From assembly GCA_045617825.1 (NCBI GenBank), contig JAZLJI010000010.1, positions 1 through 6,976 on the forward strand: a DNA stretch of 6,976 nt. The letters run 5' to 3'. The notes under the pieces are model-generated. The model was not told where the DNA came from, ran no database searches, and saw only the letters and a program-made list of their open reading frames with translations. Made by a program: the position numbers and the translations under genes. Source of the DNA: UBA6987 sp045617825 (lineage in GTDB: Bacteria > Bacillota > Clostridia > Lachnospirales > Lachnospiraceae). Position 1 is the stretch's first letter, and every line of letters begins with the position of its first letter. This document shows, piece by piece, positions 5,220 through 6,976 of this stretch.

Positions 5220-6941
5220 ATGAAGAGAGTATGGACTTTGCTGCTGGCTCTGGCGATGGTGATCAGCCTCTGCGCCTGCGGCGGCAACAACAAGGAAACG
5301 GAAGCTCCTACCCAGAAGCAGACGGAAGCGCCTACGGAGAAGCCTACCGAGGCGACTACGCCCGCGGCCACCGAAGCCGAGAGCACGGAGCAGTCCACGG
5401 AGGCCCCGACCGAGGCGGGTCCCGCCTGGGACGGCCTGGTGTATTACAACTATTCCCGGTCCCTTTACAGCGGGAAAGAAAGACCCCGGAAGGACGGCGC
5501 CTACGAGGTCCTGCTGCTGACCGCCGAGGGCCAGCTGGAGACCTTTACCATCAAGGACAAGGCCCTGTGCGGGAAGATCGACAGCACCGACGTGGTCTGC
5601 TTCTGGAAGGACGCGGCCGGTGAGATCACGGACGTCACCGACGCGGAGACGGCCGGCCTGAAGGTGCGGCGGGACGTGTATCTGGCGGCGATGGACAATA
5701 AGGACCTGACCCTCAATACGGCGAAGAGCCTGGACGGCGAGTCCTCCAAGCTGAAGCTGCCGGATTTCGGCTACGTTCTGGTATCTGTGCCTGAGCCCTC
5801 CGCGACCTTCCTGACGGAGAAGGAGACCAGCCTGTTCCTGAACGATCAGGTGACGGTGGTCGAGGACGCGAACGAGGTCCTGAAGGCATTTTTCGTGGTG
5901 GGCCGGGAGATCGCCGGTCTCGCGAACCTGGCGAAGAACGCGGAAGCCACCACGACCTACGCGCCTGTCACCACGGCGGGCGGCGCCGCGCTGGCTCCTC
6001 TGTTCAGAGCCTTTGACGGCAATTCCGAGCCCAAATACGACACCAGCTGCCAGTATCGCTGGTCCGAGGACGGCTACATCCTGATCGACCTGGGCAGCGT
6101 CTGCGAGCTCAGCGAATGGCGGATGTACAATTACGAATATCCTTACCAGTACTGCATCAACCAGGCCTGGAGCATTTACGGCTCCGTGGACGGCAAGGAA
6201 TTCACCAAGATCGGCGAAGGCAGCATCGACTGCACCACCTTTACCGAGGCGACCGTGGCCTACGCCACCGGCATCAAGAACGGCGAGCCGGATAAGGGCG
6301 CTCTGAGCGGCGCGTACCGCTACGTGAAGCTGGTCGTCGACCAGATCTTCGTAGGCGCGGGCGACAGCAGCATGGAGAAGGATGTGCGGATGTACGAATT
6401 CGAGGTCTGGGGCGTTTCCGATGAGAAGCCCGAGGGCCCCGACGCGGACGCGCCGGTAAATCTGGCGCTGAACGCGACCGTGACCAGCACCTACGCCGAG
6501 AACGGCACCTATCCGCTGGCCAATCTGACCAACGGCAAGAACAGCTGCACGGCAGCCGATCAGTGCATGCTGACCTGGGCCGAGGACGGCGAGATCCTGC
6601 TGGATCTGGGCGCGGTCTATGAGCTCTCCGAGTACAAGATGTACAATTACGACTGGCCCGTCCAGTACGGCGGCCCGAAGGACTGGACCGTGTACGCCTC
6701 CGAGGACGGGACCACCTATACCAAGGTCGGCGAGGGCCACGTGGACGTGGATAAGCTGGAGGGCGGCGCGATCGCCTACACCTCCGCCATCCGTGCCGGC
6801 GTGCCCGACGGCGGCAAGCTGGAGAACGTGAAGGCCCGGTACTTCCGTCTGGTCGTGGACGAGGCGATCCAGGGCTCCAGCAGCTCCGTTCCGCAGATCC
6901 GGATCTACGAGCTGGAGGTCTGGGGCAAGCCCGCGAAGTAA
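5220..6941 (+). CDS. Lipoprotein with unknown module and two F5/8C domains (paralogue lacking the hydrolase)
   Basis: 573 residues. The signal has MKR, a hydrophobic core and lipobox LCAC (17-20), so Cys20 is the predicted lipid anchor. Residues 26-66 are a low-complexity Thr/Glu/Pro/Ala spacer with repeated TEAPTE units, probably an extended wall-spanning stalk. Residues 69-230 are the same unrecognised module as in the upstream protein (YYNY 75-78, YSGKE 83-87, RPRKDG 88-93, DVVCFWKD 124-131, VGRE 227-230). F5/8 type C domains follow at about 236-399 and 412-571. The first keeps four Cys also found upstream (277, 295, 312, 338) and the second keeps a C443/C449 pair, so disulfides are possible. 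There is no catalytic domain and no third discoidin domain. F5/8C domains generally bind glycans or membrane surfaces, so a surface binding role, perhaps as partner or competitor of the hydrolase, is inferred. It begins 259 bases after the upstream gene, behind a terminator and its own probable promoter. Confidence 0.88.
   Translation: MKRVWTLLLALAMVISLCACGGNNKETEAPTQKQTEAPTEKPTEATTPAATEAESTEQSTEAPTEAGPAWDGLVYYNYSRSLYSGKERPRKDGAYEVLLLTAEGQLETFTIKDKALCGKIDSTDVVCFWKDAAGEITDVTDAETAGLKVRRDVYLAAMDNKDLTLNTAKSLDGESSKLKLPDFGYVLVSVPEPSATFLTEKETSLFLNDQVTVVEDANEVLKAFFVVGREIAGLANLAKNAEATTTYAPVTTAGGAALAPLFRAFDGNSEPKYDTSCQYRWSEDGYILIDLGSVCELSEWRMYNYEYPYQYCINQAWSIYGSVDGKEFTKIGEGSIDCTTFTEATVAYATGIKNGEPDKGALSGAYRYVKLVVDQIFVGAGDSSMEKDVRMYEFEVWGVSDEKPEGPDADAPVNLALNATVTSTYAENGTYPLANLTNGKNSCTAADQCMLTWAEDGEILLDLGAVYELSEYKMYNYDWPVQYGGPKDWTVYASEDGTTYTKVGEGHVDVDKLEGGAIAYTSAIRAGVPDGGKLENVKARYFRLVVDEAIQGSSSSVPQIRIYELEVWGKPAK
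5424..6932 (+). repeat. Paralogous block, copy 2 (module + discoidin 1 + discoidin 2)
   Basis: This covers residues 69-571 of the second lipoprotein and matches 2951-4480 in the same order with few gaps. The main length differences are a VKD insertion in copy 1 before RPRKDG and a longer Gly-rich loop in copy 1 after FVGAGD (near residues 836-849 there). The block starts directly after the stalk, in the place where copy 1 has a hydrolase in front of it. Confidence 0.9.
6187..6235 (+). repeat. 49-bp tract identical to 3726-3774 (copy 2)
   Basis: Base-for-base identical to 3726-3774 at an offset of 2461. The match extends upstream over 6177-6185 with a single mismatch at 6186. Downstream it breaks at 6236. 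Confidence 0.9.
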
Positions 6942-6949
6942 GACGGCGC

Positions 6950-6976
6950 GCCGCTTATTATCAAAAAGCGGCCGCA
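6950..6976 (+). terminator. Possible terminator region after the second lipoprotein gene, cut by the window end
   Basis: GCCGCTT (6950-6956) can pair with AAGCGGC (6966-6972) over a nine-base loop, starting nine bases past the TAA. No T-run is visible before the window ends. Alternatively, AAAAAGCGGCCGCA (6963-6976) may be the left arm of a longer A/T-flanked hairpin whose right arm and T-run lie outside. Either reading places a transcript end here, but it cannot be settled within the window. Confidence 0.45.

Noticed and set aside
1358..5398. A 1346-codon open frame on the - strand, longer than the gene it overlaps, and a similar 518-codon one at 5184-6740.
   Set aside because: Both run codon-for-codon opposite the real genes, where an antisense stop would need a sense TTA, CTA or TCA codon. 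These are rare in this GC-rich coding style, so the frames stay open by default. Their translations are low-complexity Ala/Val/Gly/Leu/His runs, they show no start signals, and the long one crosses a terminator.
5295..5418. Thr/Glu/Pro repeat DNA as a tandem repeat or phase-variable tract.
   Set aside because: The repetition is in amino-acid composition (TEAPTE-like units), with varied codons and no exact DNA unit array able to slip.
6945..6975. AscI (GGCGCGCC) and NotI (GCGGCCGC) recognition sequences close together at the window end, suggesting a cloning junction.
   Set aside because: Both fall within GC-rich inverted repeats expected of a terminator, and no vector sequence is visible. Coincidence is the simpler reading, though reads spanning the edge would settle it.

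Overview
The window looks like a fragment of a GC-rich genome from a gut-type Firmicute (Clostridia, perhaps an Oscillospiraceae or Lachnospiraceae relative). The reasons are lipoprotein signals ending in AACGG or CACGG, Thr/Glu/Pro/Ala-rich spacers just after the lipid-anchor Cys, AGGAGG-type ribosome binding sites, TTGACA/TATAAT-like promoters and GC-rich stem plus U-tract terminators. The taxon is inferred from style only; there is no marker gene.

Layout, all on the + strand. (1) Bases 1-1239: the 3' part of a gene for a sialidase-like (BNR/Asp-box) beta-propeller protein. Its frame is open to the left edge, so the true start is outside the window. A strong hairpin terminator follows at 1254-1303. 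(2) Bases 1307-1334: a good promoter, then an RBS and a 1186-residue lipoprotein (1400-4960). This protein has an N-terminal neutral/alkaline-ceramidase-like metal-hydrolase domain, an unrecognised module of about 165 residues, and three F5/8 type C (discoidin/CBM32-like) domains. It ends at a terminator with a perfect 20-bp stem (4977-5024). (3) Bases 5100-5128: a weaker promoter, then a second lipoprotein (5220-6941, 573 residues). It is a paralogue of the middle of the previous protein: the same unrecognised module and the same first two discoidin domains, without the hydrolase and without the third discoidin domain. The window stops inside what looks like the next terminator.

How they may work together (inference): both complete genes encode proteins predicted to be lipid-anchored on the outer face of the membrane. 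One would be a multi-domain hydrolase that holds its substrate through several carbohydrate-type binding domains; the other is a binding-only companion made of the same parts. The sialidase-like neighbour fits a theme of attacking host or dietary glycoconjugates or glycolipids. However, key catalytic residues of the textbook enzymes seem to be replaced in both the propeller and the ceramidase-like domain, so the real substrates are open. Each gene appears to be its own transcription unit.

The most interesting points are the shared unrecognised module, the tandem 'enzyme plus enzyme-less copy' arrangement, and a 49-bp tract identical between the two copies. I saw no RNA genes, CRISPR arrays, insertion sequences or attachment sites.
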